Source: Halodesulfovibrio sp. MK-HDV (GTDB taxonomy: Bacteria > Desulfobacterota > Desulfovibrionia > Desulfovibrionales > Desulfovibrionaceae). Taken from it: a DNA stretch of 64,000 nt. The stretch is from positions 141,663 to 205,662 of the forward strand of contig NZ_WYDS01000006.1 in the NCBI RefSeq assembly GCF_009914765.1. Direction: 5' to 3'. Made by a program: the position numbers and the translations under genes. A model generated the notes under the pieces. That model saw only the letters and a program-made list of their open reading frames with translations. It ran no database searches and was not told where the DNA came from. Positions within the stretch are counted from its first letter, which is position 1. Every line of letters begins with the position of its first letter. Shown in pieces: positions 43,396 through 52,811 of the stretch.

Positions 43396-45672
43396 ATGTA
43401 TTTCTGGCTTTCCCGTTTTCGCAATTCGTTGGCTGTTAGAGTCCTTCTGCTTACCGCGGTAGTACTTATTCTTTGTCTTGGACTGCATTCATGGGGAACC
43501 ATGCATTTTCTTAATAAGGATAACGCTTCAAAGCTTTCTATTGAAGCAGACAGACTTAGTAAGACTATATTGCTTTCCGCCCGTTATGCCATGATGGCAA
43601 ATTCACGTAGTGAGATAGATCAGATTGTTTCTGATATCGCTAAACATCCGGATATCACCTCTGTTAGGATTTATGACAAACAAGGTGTTATCCGGTTTTC
43701 TAATGTTCAGAAGGAGGTAGGAACGCAAGTTGCTATGGATACTCCTGCCTGTTCAGCCTGTCATGTCACTGTTCCGCCTAAGTCTGCGCTTACGCTCGAA
43801 GAACGTACCAGAACTTTTGTTGTGAACGATACTGAGCTGCTTGGAACCATTACCCCGATTATGAATGAACCAAGCTGTTCGGTTGCTCCGTGTCATGCGC
43901 ACAGTACCGATCATACAGTTCTGGGTGAGCTGGAACTTATTCTACAAACAGGGCAGGCTGCTGTTGGGCTTGCCGCTGTGCAGAAAAAACTTCTCGGTCT
44001 TACCGGACTTATCTATATCCTGTCTGTATCTCTACTTGTCTTTGGGCTGCGGCGGTATATCACGACTCCAATCAAGCAGATTATTAATTCTACGAAACGC
44101 ATAAGCGAAGGTAAGCCTTCAGGGCTGGAAGAACTGCCGCGTACGGATGAGCTTGGATATCTTGTTGACGCCGTTGTTGCTATGGAGCAGGCGGTCGCGA
44201 AAAAGCAAGTAGAGCTGGATAAAAAGCGTCAGGAGTACCAGTATCTGTTTGAACAGGTTCCGTGCAGTATTACTGTTCAGGACAAAGACATGCGTATTCT
44301 GAAGTATAATAAAGAGTTTGCGGAGCGTTTCAGCCCACAGCCTGGTGCATTTTGTTATGAGGCGTACAAGGGGCTGTCAGAGAAATGCCCGAATTGTCCG
44401 TTGGATAAAACATTCGAGACGGGGCTTCCGTATTGCTCAGAAGAAAGTCGCACTAATCCAGACGGAAGCAAAGCACATTGGCTTGTGCATGTTACCCCTG
44501 TGTTTGGTGAAAATGGTGAAGTTGTCGCAGCCATGGAAATGGGAATAGATATTTCTGCCCGTAAGCGTGTAGAAGAACGCCTTCTTACTTCCGAGGCAAA
44601 ATACCACGCAATTTTTAACCATATTCCTAACGCGGTTTTTGTTCTGGATGTGGAAGAGTACGTTATTCTTGATTGCAACGACATGGCAGAGCACAGCTAC
44701 GGTTTTGAACCGGGTGAAATGCATAATACGTCGTTTATTCACCTGTTCCCGACAGAAGAGCAGGATAAAGCCAGATCATATATTAAAGCATTCACTGCTT
44801 TGAATCGTGTACGTCAGAAACGCAAAGATTCTAGCGCATTCTATGTCGATTTTAGACTTTCTCCAGCTGTGTACAATGATCGCAATGTGCTTCTTGTTTC
44901 CGCTACAGACGTAACAGATCGTCTTGAAACAGAGCAGAAACTCATTCAGGCCGGTAAAATGGCAACGCTGGGTGAAATGGCAACCGGAGTGGCGCACGAA
45001 CTTAATCAGCCCTTAACCGTTATTAAGGCGGCGAGTGGGTTTATTATGCGTAAGATCAAACGATCACAGCCAATTGATCCGGATATTTTGAGCACAATGG
45101 CGGAAGAGATAGACTCGCATGTAGATAGAGCTAGTCAGATCATCGATCACATGCGTGCATTCGGTAGACAATCTGATCATGCGCTCGAGCGAGTCAATGT
45201 GAATACTGTCATTGAAAGTTCAGTGAATATGTTCATATCGCAGCTAACGCTTCGCGGTATTACTGTTACTCTAAACTTCAAAGAGAATTTACCGGAGATT
45301 CTGGGGGTCGCGAATCGTCTTGAGCAAGTTTTTATTAACTTATTGCTTAATGCCCGCGATGCTATTGAAGAAGCTGAAGCTGAGGGTAAAACCGAAGAGA
45401 AAAATATTACTCTTCGAACATATTCAACCCCAAGAGCAGTCGTTGCGGTGGTGGAAGATTCAGGTGCTGGTGTACCCGCGGGATTGAGCGACAAAATTTT
45501 CGAGCCGTTCTTTACTACCAAAAAAGTTGGCAAAGGAACTGGGCTTGGTTTGTCCATCACTTATGGTCTGATAAAAGATTTCGGTGGCACTATCCGTGTC
45601 AGAAACAAAAAAGAGGGCAACGGCGCGCAGTTTACACTTACATTCCCTCGTAGCAGCAGTCGACGTGTGTAG
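43396..45672 (+). CDS. Membrane histidine kinase with c-type haem-binding sensor domain and PAS domains
   Basis: 758 residues from ATG at 43396 (AGGGGGT upstream); an earlier in-frame start has no ribosome site. TM1 lies at about residues 10-30. The periplasmic domain of about 165 residues contains DTPACSACHVTVPP (a CXXCH haem site) and SCSVAPCHAHSTDH (a CX4CH site). TM2 is near 200-220, then HAMP and a first PAS with Cys text SEKCPNCPLDK. A second PAS follows, then HisKA with the His in ATGVAHELNQPL, and HATPase (NLLLNARDAIEEA, VEDSGAGVP, GKGTGLGLSI). It probably senses redox or gas ligands in the periplasm. The likely partner is the REC-kinase gene downstream. Confidence 0.92.
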   Translation: MYFWLSRFRNSLAVRVLLLTAVVLILCLGLHSWGTMHFLNKDNASKLSIEADRLSKTILLSARYAMMANSRSEIDQIVSDIAKHPDITSVRIYDKQGVIRFSNVQKEVGTQVAMDTPACSACHVTVPPKSALTLEERTRTFVVNDTELLGTITPIMNEPSCSVAPCHAHSTDHTVLGELELILQTGQAAVGLAAVQKKLLGLTGLIYILSVSLLVFGLRRYITTPIKQIINSTKRISEGKPSGLEELPRTDELGYLVDAVVAMEQAVAKKQVELDKKRQEYQYLFEQVPCSITVQDKDMRILKYNKEFAERFSPQPGAFCYEAYKGLSEKCPNCPLDKTFETGLPYCSEESRTNPDGSKAHWLVHVTPVFGENGEVVAAMEMGIDISARKRVEERLLTSEAKYHAIFNHIPNAVFVLDVEEYVILDCNDMAEHSYGFEPGEMHNTSFIHLFPTEEQDKARSYIKAFTALNRVRQKRKDSSAFYVDFRLSPAVYNDRNVLLVSATDVTDRLETEQKLIQAGKMATLGEMATGVAHELNQPLTVIKAASGFIMRKIKRSQPIDPDILSTMAEEIDSHVDRASQIIDHMRAFGRQSDHALERVNVNTVIESSVNMFISQLTLRGITVTLNFKENLPEILGVANRLEQVFINLLLNARDAIEEAEAEGKTEEKNITLRTYSTPRAVVAVVEDSGAGVPAGLSDKIFEPFFTTKKVGKGTGLGLSITYGLIKDFGGTIRVRNKKEGNGAQFTLTFPRSSSRRV

Positions 45673-45853
45673 TCTGTAGGTCGCTGTTATTGATTGTAAT
45701 ATAGAGTGCTTATAGTTTTTAGTATGAAATAGGTTCGTTAAAGGAACTAGCTTGCTCGCTGGTATGCACATTCTTTAATTGACCGTTATGTTTTGTCTTA
45801 AAAATACGGCTGGACACAGTCGAAGTTACTATTCAAAAAATTACTACTCGCAC

Positions 45854-45928
45854 AATCGCGGTCAAGGGGGCGTCCCCCTTGCGGGTGCAGGGCAGAGCCC
45901 TTGCCTCTCAGAGAGCCGCCGGAGGCAA
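45854..45928. repeat. Dispersed intergenic repeat, family A, copy 2
   Basis: It opens AATCGCGGTCAAGGGGGCG and ends GAGAGCCGCCGGAGGCAA, matching copies at 12929 and 56721. Inner inverted arms are AAGGGGGCG / CCCCCTT and GGGC / GCCC around AGA. Its last GGAGG is 9 bases before ATG 45935 and serves as the ribosome site of that gene. Confidence 0.68.
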
Positions 45929-45934
45929 ATACAG

Positions 45935-47089
45935 ATGAACATCGCATCTAGATCATCAGTACTGTTGGTAGACGACGAAAAGGGCATCACAGTTGTCCTT
46001 GGCGCGTATATTACAGACTTAGGGTACGTGGTCGACACAGCTCTTAGCGGCGAAGAGGCCATTGAGAAGCTTCAGAAGAAGTCTTACGAAGTGGTCGTTT
46101 CGGACGTGCGTATGCCCGGTATGGACGGTGTTGCGTTACTGAAAGAAATTAAAAAACAGTGGCCGGAGACTGCGGTGATTATCACCACAGGCCATGCAGA
46201 TGTTTCCATTGCCGTAGACTGTTTGCGCCTTGGCGCGACTGATTTCATCACTAAGCCGGTGAATGTAGAAGTTTTGGAGTTTGCGTTGCGGCGGTCTGTG
46301 GAGCGCGTTGTTATGCGCAGACAGCTTGTTGACCACACCATGCATTTAGAGTCTCTAGTTGAACAAAGAACTCGCGAGCTGGTGCGTGCTGAACGTTTTG
46401 CCGTAATGGGCGAAACTGTTGCGGGGCTGGCTCATGCGATTAAGAATATTGCAGGCGGGCTTGAGGGCGCGTTGTTTGTGTTGGAGAAGGGGCTTGAGCT
46501 TGATCGTAAGGACTACTTAGAACAGGGCTGGGGCATGGTTAAGCGTGACGTTACACGGGTTCGGGATTTGACAATGAACTTGTTACAACTCTCGCGTCCA
46601 TTGTCGTTGCGTCCTAAGACTATCGACCCCGGCGCACCGATGTGTGAGATTGCAGAATTGCTCACAGCAAGGATGCACGAAGCAGGTGGTAAGATTATCC
46701 ATGCCTGTATGCCTCAGACTTCCGCTCTACTGGACGAACAGGCTGTGCATACATGTTTGATGAACCTTGCGACAAACGCGGTTGAGGCGGTCGAAGAAGC
46801 GATTCAATCGGGTCGTCGAGAATTTGGTGACGGAAAGGTCATGCTTCATACTGAATGCGACGCCCTGCATGTTCGTTACCTTGTAGAAGATAACGGGCGT
46901 GGTCTTTCATCAGAACTATTTGAGCAGCTTGAAGAAGGACTTGTCACCACTAAAGATCGAGGTTCAGGCTTTGGTCTTATGGCAACCCGTAAAGCAGTAC
47001 GCGAAATGGGCGGTGAACTTATTCTGGAACACGGCATTGAGGGCGGCGTACGCGCTGTTATCCTTTTACCGTATGTAGCTGGAGAATAG
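45935..47089 (+). CDS. Response regulator fused to a histidine kinase core
   Basis: 384 residues from ATG at 45935. The longer open frame runs back through the family A repeat and is not used. Receiver residues 1-125: VDDE, phospho-Asp near residue 55 in VVVSDVRMPGMDG, Lys in FITKPVN. A coiled linker (LESLVEQRTRELVRAERF) precedes a kinase core with GLAHAIKNIAGGL, where His takes the place of the HE/D of HisKA, and HATPase with NLATNAVEAVEEA, DNGRGLS and GSGFGLMATRKAV. Partner of the haem-motif kinase upstream. Similar in plan to the protein at 54573. It has no DNA-binding domain, so output goes by phosphotransfer. Confidence 0.9.
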   Translation: MNIASRSSVLLVDDEKGITVVLGAYITDLGYVVDTALSGEEAIEKLQKKSYEVVVSDVRMPGMDGVALLKEIKKQWPETAVIITTGHADVSIAVDCLRLGATDFITKPVNVEVLEFALRRSVERVVMRRQLVDHTMHLESLVEQRTRELVRAERFAVMGETVAGLAHAIKNIAGGLEGALFVLEKGLELDRKDYLEQGWGMVKRDVTRVRDLTMNLLQLSRPLSLRPKTIDPGAPMCEIAELLTARMHEAGGKIIHACMPQTSALLDEQAVHTCLMNLATNAVEAVEEAIQSGRREFGDGKVMLHTECDALHVRYLVEDNGRGLSSELFEQLEEGLVTTKDRGSGFGLMATRKAVREMGGELILEHGIEGGVRAVILLPYVAGE

Positions 47090-47131
47090 CTGTACCCTTT
47101 CAGATTGCTGACAAACCGGCACATTGATGCG

Positions 47132-47187
47132 CACCCCTAGGGCACTTGTCCCCGTGGGGCCCGAAGACTCGCTAACGGTTGACTGGC
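47132..47187. repeat. Dispersed intergenic repeat, family B, copy 2
   Basis: Counterpart of 4701-4755, with the same final AACGGTTGACTGGC and a central G/C-rich inverted pair CCCC / GGGG. It lies between the REC-kinase gene and the terminator at 47312. A weak stem of AAAAAGTCAG / CTGACTTTTT (47198-47247) follows it. Confidence 0.55.
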
Positions 47188-47311
47188 TTTATTTCAAAAA
47201 AGTCAGACGTTCACATGGTCTAACTATGCTTTGCCCCTGACTTTTTCTTACGCCTTGCACTGCACAGATTTATCTCTATTTGTTTAAAAAAAATTTTGTC
47301 AGTAACCTCAA

Positions 47312-47341
47312 AGAGTGGAGAAGTATCTCCACTCTTTTTTT
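47312..47341 (+). terminator. Rho-independent terminator after the REC-kinase gene
   Basis: AGAGTGGAGA / TCTCCACTCT with an AGTA loop, then T7. Confidence 0.9.
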
Positions 47342-47364
47342 ATTCTAAATATACCCAACGGAAT

Positions 47365-49415
47365 TTACTCTACATCTATGGACGGAACGCCGCAGGCAGA
47401 AAATAATTCATATATTGGCGTATAGAATTCAGGCAGGCGTGTTTGATCTTGTTGGTCACCGTGAGGAATGCATATGACCATTCCTTGCCGTGCTCTTGTG
47501 AGTAGTACACGGTAGGCATTGAGAAGGTACCTGCGGCGAACAGCGTCATTAATATTCTGCCATTTGGTGCCCCGGAACGTTTTAAACTCCCATTCCTCGT
47601 GAGCGATTCGCAGGCTGGGGTCCCACACAACGCACGTCCAGTCCAGCTCTAATCCCTGAATATCAAATTCTGTGGCTACATCTTCAAGAAACATGGAAGA
47701 TCGCACATCGCTCGATTCGTTCAAAAACCAGTTTTTAGGGTCAATTTTCGATTTAATATGTATGCCCTCAGGTTTTAAGCGAAGTGCGCCAGAATATGCC
47801 GTTATGCCATATTGCTCGCCACCTCTTGCTTGAGTTCGCAGCCATTCTTTTGCTTGCTGTAAATTTTTCGTTAAAACTATCGGGTATGTTTTTTGGACGG
47901 TTGAGAATAATTCTGTGGCTTTTGGTTTGTCGAGGTTTAGCACACTGCCGATGAATTCTGATAACAGTTCTGACCGGAATGAACGAAGGGAGACAGCAAG
48001 GTGCAGTTCCTCTTTTACTGTAAGCTGGTTGGAGCCCAGTGAGCCGTAGATATCTTCACCGTTTGTGTATTCTTTTTCGGAAAGTGAGCCGGATGCGTAA
48101 ACATCCCAATGGGAATACTTTGTACTAATAGCCGAGAACCATTCCGGCAGTCCGGCTTCACCAGTGTTAATTTCCTGCCCGCCGCCAATTAGGCAAACGA
48201 TTGTCGCCCAATCTTGATGGCGATCCAAGACACTAATAAGAAATTCAGGTTCAGACATTGTAAAGTTTGCAATGCCCTTTTCCTCGCCATAAAAGAAGAC
48301 GCTTGTTCAGCTGTCCATGCACGTTGCGCTTCGTCAAAAATGGTAACTTTCTCTATGGGGGCTATGTCGCTTTGCAGGTTGTCGTCTCTAAAATGGTGAA
48401 TGTTTTGTATGAAAGATTTCACCTTGGAGAGAGCCTGTTTTTTCGTGATTCCAGATTTTATGGCTTTGCTTTCGTCAACTTCATTTCTGGCTAAGGCTTC
48501 TTGTAAGACTTCAACCAGCGAACCGTTGCCTGACAGAAAGACGGCATGTTCACCCTCATCAGTATTGTGGCGCTCGTTTGCCAGTGTTAATCCGGCCAGT
48601 GTTTTTCCTGCACCGGGCACACCGGTTATAAAGCAAATTGATTTACGAGAATGCTTTTTTGAGTACTCGATTATTTCAGAAACTGCGGCTGACGTTTTTT
48701 CAAGGTTAATAGCGCCTGAGTCTGATCGAGATATCTCCTTAACGCTATGCCCTTTGTACAGAGCTTGCGCTGCTTCGATAATGGTCGGTGTGGGTTTGTA
48801 GATAGAGTTACACCATGCGACCGGATCAATTTGTTCAACTTGTTTAAGTGGCTCACCATGACCAATACGTTCAAGATGAGTACGAGAATCGTTTGGGGTA
48901 GTACATCGTGTGTGGTGTTTGTCGCTAATGGTTAAGATGCAAGCAGCAATATTCGACTTGTTGGCTTTTACTGGAAAGCACACGTTATCAGCATAGTTAC
49001 CGAGTGCCATTTCAACTGATGCGCTTTCAGTTGCGATAACCATAGGAACAATTGGTACATTATGACTTTTCTCATGGAAATTTTTTAGATCTAGTGCATA
49101 ATCCAACGCTTGAACTAACGCATGCTGTGTATGCTTTTTTTCGCCAGCTTTAAATTCTAATACGAAAACAACTCCAGAATGTATTATGACAACATCTACG
49201 CGTTTTCCCATGCGTGGAATTGCGTACTCAAAAGCGACAAAACTGTCTGGTAGAGTAAGCAATTGGCTTTGTAAAATTTCAATCTGCGAGATCCATGCGT
49301 TTCTTTGTAAGTCTTCAAGTGAAAACGGATGGCTCCTTGTGAGTGAACCTAAAATAGAATTTGGATCAGCAGCTAAGAATTCGCTTTGTGTAGCAGAGTA
49401 GTAAGCGCGTTGCAT
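47365..49415 (-). pseudogene. PD-(D/E)XK nuclease plus DUF2075 superfamily I helicase, split by a frameshift
   Basis: Two frames make up one gene. The first (from ATG 49415, MQRAYYSATQSEF) has a nuclease-like N-terminus with VDVVI ... VLEFKAG, the Asp and ExK pattern of PD-(D/E)XK folds. After a linker comes Walker A ITGVPGAGKTLAGL and Walker B TIFDEAQRAW. The frame then leaves the family after FMARK. The second frame resumes with MSEPEFLISVLDRH, VCLIGGGQEINTGEAG and ends in RVLLTRARQGMVICIP, a helicase motif VI. Adding one A to a run of four at 48278-48281 joins them. Intact relatives are about 600-650 residues and include candidate antiphage proteins. Broken gene, or an assembly error. Confidence 0.82.
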
Positions 49416-49679
49416 TATCAATATCCGATGGCTGTCATGTGAGGTGAATGGTGCTTTTCTGTATGTTCGCAGCAAGTTAAGATTTTTTATCAGCGGAGCC
49501 CGCGGGCAACAAGTAATTGTTTCAAAGATTACTTTGATACTCATCATAAGTCGTAGGTGAAATGTATTAATGCTCTGATTGATTTGTGATGTCTGTACGC
49601 TAGGTTGCATGAATAATGTCACTGGTGATGATGTTTGCCAGTTGAAGTCATGTTCACAGTGTAACGTACGGATTGAGTT

Positions 49680-50279
49680 ATGAAAAAAGTTTTAGTTGTT
49701 CACGGTAGTCCACGGAAGCAGGGAAACAGTCATGCGGTTGTTGATGCTCTTTGTGAGGGTTTCAATGAGAATGTAGATATTACAACCTATGAATTATCGC
49801 GTCTTGATACAAAAGGGTGTCTTGCCTGCTTTGCGTGTAAAGGAAAGGCGGAGCGCTGCGTTGTAAATGATGGGCTCAGTGAGGTTTTGGACGCAGTGCA
49901 CGAGATTGACGTACTGGTGCTCGCTGCTCCTGTGTATTTTGGGGATGTTTGCTCTCAGATGAAAACATTTATTGACCGCCTGTATCATTTGTTTTTGCCA
50001 AATTTTCATGACGCTACGCCTAATGATGACAGTACTGGCAATATTCGCGTGAGCCGTCTGCGTGAGGGGGTTAAGCTCGTTTTCATAACAACACAGGGAA
50101 GTGTTGATCCCGCATTGTTTGGCGATATTAATCCACGATACGAACGGTTCTTCAGATGGCTTGGCTTTGATGAAGTGTACAATATTAGAGGAGTGGGTGA
50201 GCCAGCTCGCCATGCTGGGCATCAAATGGATAAAGCCTTTGCGCAAGCTAGAGCGTTGGCTTCCGATGCTGTTGCTTAG
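49680..50279 (+). CDS. Flavodoxin-fold NAD(P)H-dependent oxidoreductase
   Basis: 199 residues. The FMN site is visible as VVHGSPRKQGNSHAVVDAL (residues 6-24, giving SPRKxGNS) and APVYFGDVCSQMKTFIDRLY. Two Cys pairs (GCLACFACKG and RCVVND) follow the family pattern of iron-sulfur flavoproteins, but a complete four-Cys cluster motif is not certain. It would reduce quinones, nitro compounds or azo dyes, or act in electron transfer. GGATTGAG precedes ATG. Monocistronic with a terminator at 50351. Confidence 0.88.
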   Translation: MKKVLVVHGSPRKQGNSHAVVDALCEGFNENVDITTYELSRLDTKGCLACFACKGKAERCVVNDGLSEVLDAVHEIDVLVLAAPVYFGDVCSQMKTFIDRLYHLFLPNFHDATPNDDSTGNIRVSRLREGVKLVFITTQGSVDPALFGDINPRYERFFRWLGFDEVYNIRGVGEPARHAGHQMDKAFAQARALASDAVA

Positions 50280-50350
50280 TTGAGCCTGTTTGAAACAAAT
50301 TTTCGATTGTTAAACATATGGCTTCCTTTATTGAAGGTAGTTGTTGGGGA

Positions 50351-50381
50351 AGAGCGGTGCAGGGGTGTGCCGCTCTTTTTT
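50351..50381 (+). terminator. Rho-independent terminator
   Basis: AGAGCGG / CCGCTCT stem with a GC-containing loop, followed by T6; after the flavodoxin-like gene. Confidence 0.78.
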
Positions 50382-50648
50382 GTTGGCGTATCCATACTGA
50401 CTACAGAGAGTGGTGTTTCAAGGGGTTGAATTGAGAAAATCTTTAGTTATTTTTTGATTATATTAATAAAATTACGAAAAAGTATTTTTTAAAAACTCTT
50501 AGGTGAATGCGGAGTTTGTCAGCTTGTCTCATGTAAGTGCCTGCTTTCTTATGTGTTTGTCCTTATAAAAGTTAACAATTGCTATAAATTAATTAAGCAG
50601 ATTGCCGATCAGCAGGTAGGACAGAAAGTGATACATGCGAGGTTCATT

Positions 50649-51254
50649 ATGATTACCGCAACATTGAATGCAGAAAATGTGCTGGCGAAACCTTTGGCGC
50701 AAGTAAACGCGCAATTGGCTTCTAAGCAGGATGAACGACTGGCAATGCCGCTTGCGCAACACAATGAGATGGTTCAGCCGAATGTGGTTGATTCTGTCGA
50801 GTTGTCTGATGAATATCAGGCGTTGATGGCGGGAGAAGTTGCCGGCGTGCAGTTTGATGCAAACGCACATGCGGGGATTATGAGTACTGCCGGAGCAGCA
50901 CCCACCTCTGTTGAAGTAAGTGACGGGTATACAGAAGCACGCATGAACGCCATGCCGGAGTCTCCCACTGTGGAGGATGTGAAGAAAGTAATAATGCGCA
51001 ACATGTCCCGCGCAGCCGATGAGGCCTTCTTCCGTGGCGATCAGCATACAGGTGCAGTAAACCATGCCGCTATTGCAGCACAGATGGGTGTTTCAGTTCC
51101 GCAAGCAGCGCTTGATGTACAAACGGTTCAGAGTGTTCAGTCTGTATCGACTGCACAGCCTGTTCCTCGTACTTCCGGAGCTGTGGGATACAAACCCATG
51201 AGTTCCCGCGCGGTTTCTTCAACTGCGCAATCGAGCATCCGTGTAACAGCGTAG
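50649..51254 (+). CDS. Ala/Gln/Val-rich low-complexity protein of unknown function
   Basis: 201 residues from ATG at 50649 (GAGG upstream); an earlier in-frame start at 50553 has no ribosome site. It has no signal peptide, no membrane helix and no Cys. The N-terminal half has VELSDEYQALMAG near residue 46, and the C-terminal third is Ser/Val/Gln-rich and likely disordered (LDVQTVQSVQSVSTAQPVPRT). The short VELSDEYQ text resembles VEISSEAKE of the RTX-like protein at 11462; this similarity is weak. Family not recognised. It stands alone in an accessory zone. Confidence 0.55.
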   Translation: MITATLNAENVLAKPLAQVNAQLASKQDERLAMPLAQHNEMVQPNVVDSVELSDEYQALMAGEVAGVQFDANAHAGIMSTAGAAPTSVEVSDGYTEARMNAMPESPTVEDVKKVIMRNMSRAADEAFFRGDQHTGAVNHAAIAAQMGVSVPQAALDVQTVQSVQSVSTAQPVPRTSGAVGYKPMSSRAVSSTAQSSIRVTA

Positions 51255-51499
51255 AATGTATGACGGTGGTTTGTTGGTTTCAATCTTTACGCATATGAAT
51301 GTTTGAGTATGACGAATGTTCAATATGTAACGGACAAGTTTCATGACAGGGATAGTATCCTATAAATCTTAGCATGATGCATCTGCTAGCCTGAGTTATG
51401 ATACTTATGTCTAGGGATGGAAACCTGTTGGGAACAAATGCATCTCGCTATTTTCTCAATGAAGCTACCTGCTATGTGTTCCGCGCGTCCTTTTTAAAA

Positions 51500-51554
51500 A
51501 AGCTCCGCTATTGCTGTTTGTTGTCGTAAACAGTGCTAGCGGGGCTTTTTGTTT
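51500..51554 (+). terminator. Rho-independent terminator
   Basis: Two-step stem AGC-CCGCTA / TAGCGG-GCT and CTGTTT / AAACAG with a long loop, ending in T5. It probably ends the 50649 gene transcript. Confidence 0.7.
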
Positions 51555-51690
51555 ATTTATCGGATGGTTATAATTTGGGAGAATGAGCTGTTTGTGATTT
51601 TTCCGTAGAAGAAATGCAAATTTCCATGTGTGCTTATATATATAAACAACAGGCGAAAACATCATTTCCGACACCAATTAGGCACCAAGC

Positions 51691-51849
51691 TTAAGATACC
51701 TCGAATCGGTTATGGGTGTGCATCAACCCATACTCTTCGGCTCTAAGTGTCAGGGGTTTTGTGTTCAGAGCCTCATAGCCGGTTACGATTTTAACACGGT
51801 GTGGATTCTCTTTAAATGTAACGGGCTCAGCATAGTCATCGAGTGCCAT
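51691..51849 (-). CDS. Short open frame, possibly a gene fragment
   Basis: 52 residues, MALDDYAEPVTFKENPHRV..., ending HNRFEVS. Codon use and composition look coding. The frame is preceded by AAGAAGA, and a stop lies 11 codons upstream of the ATG. No family recognised. It may be the C-terminal piece of a lost gene in a decayed zone, or a genuine small protein. No other support. Confidence 0.35.
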   Translation of the reverse strand: MALDDYAEPVTFKENPHRVKIVTGYEALNTKPLTLRAEEYGLMHTHNRFEVS

Positions 51850-52811
51850 TCTTCTTGGATTCGAGAGGGAGCATGACGTTTAAGTTTGTAAGGAGTCCTT
51901 GTATGCCGTTAGTGTTTGTTATGATGTTGTAGACACTAGACTTGCTAAGAAGGACTTAACAACCCGTGTTGTTGAATGAGATAATTTCGCGAATGTTCTG
52001 GTTCATTTTATTAAGTAGAACTGATTAAGCTGAGCTCGCTATTGCAGAATATTTAGATACTGATTCATAGTTAGCAGTTAGCAGGCGGCAGGCAGCTTGT
52101 ATCCACGCAGGTACACGTAGCTTTGTGACAGATCTGTTGAGGGTGTGGTTGGCGTATCCAACAATGAAGTTTGAGATAGCGGAGGTTAAGACATCTGAGC
52201 TAATCTCTTTTTATGAATATTCTGATTCATCGCCAGCTCAGCCTTTGCTCGGGTTGAACGTGCTTTTTGATGAACTTATTTAGAAACGTAAGAGTGTCTT
52301 CTAAAATGTAATGGCTCAAGCATACGGATAAAAGAAAGCGCGGCAAAAGAGGCTGCCTATGGTGTTTATGTATCGCCAAAAGACACCACAAGCGAAATTC
52401 TGTCGAAATTCTGTAGCTCAGGCCGTTATCCCTATATACATAGACAGGCGTAACGAACGCGAGGTTTTCCATGTTTTGATACAAAAGGATCTGTCTATTC
52501 TTACATTTGTTCTCGTAGACAACCTTTCACAACCCGTTTTTAGACTCTGGCGTGTTGATTTGGTTAAGCCTGTACTCCTTAAACACTTCCAAATCTGTTC
52601 CAAATCCGTTTCGCATTCGCATCTGTAGCATGGAACATGGCAATCGGAGGTCTACGCACAAGCTTAGGGTTCTTTTAAGCAGTATGCCGGGAAGAAGGGA
52701 CTTTATGTATTCTTTGGTAAAAGAGTTGTACTTCCTAATACGAATGCCACCTTCACCTATAGCGTTATGAAACCCTTTTTCAGAACTAAGAATCAGCCGT
52801 TTAAAAAGCTC
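51850..52811. other. Decayed DNA with short broken frames
   Basis: About 960 bp with no complete gene. On the plus strand 52071-52283 is open for 70 codons with no good start (reading ...DLLRVWLAYPTMKFEIAEV...). A further open stretch at about 52668-52815 reads ...KGLYVFFGKRVVLPNTNATF.... On the minus strand a piece around 52400-52480 reads ENLAFVTPVYVYRDNGLSYR. These look like remnants of several genes on both strands, interrupted by stops. Possible origins are a lost prophage or island. I could not name a family and saw no integrase, transposase or clear repeat ends. Confidence 0.45.

Noticed and set aside
45779..45934. Upstream extension of the REC-kinase gene
   Set aside because: It reads through a dispersed repeat shared with non-coding sites and has no receiver-domain meaning.
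49416..49622. N-terminal extension of the DUF2075 gene
   Set aside because: The extra 69 residues do not fit the family and there is no better ribosome site; ATG 49415 is the more likely start.
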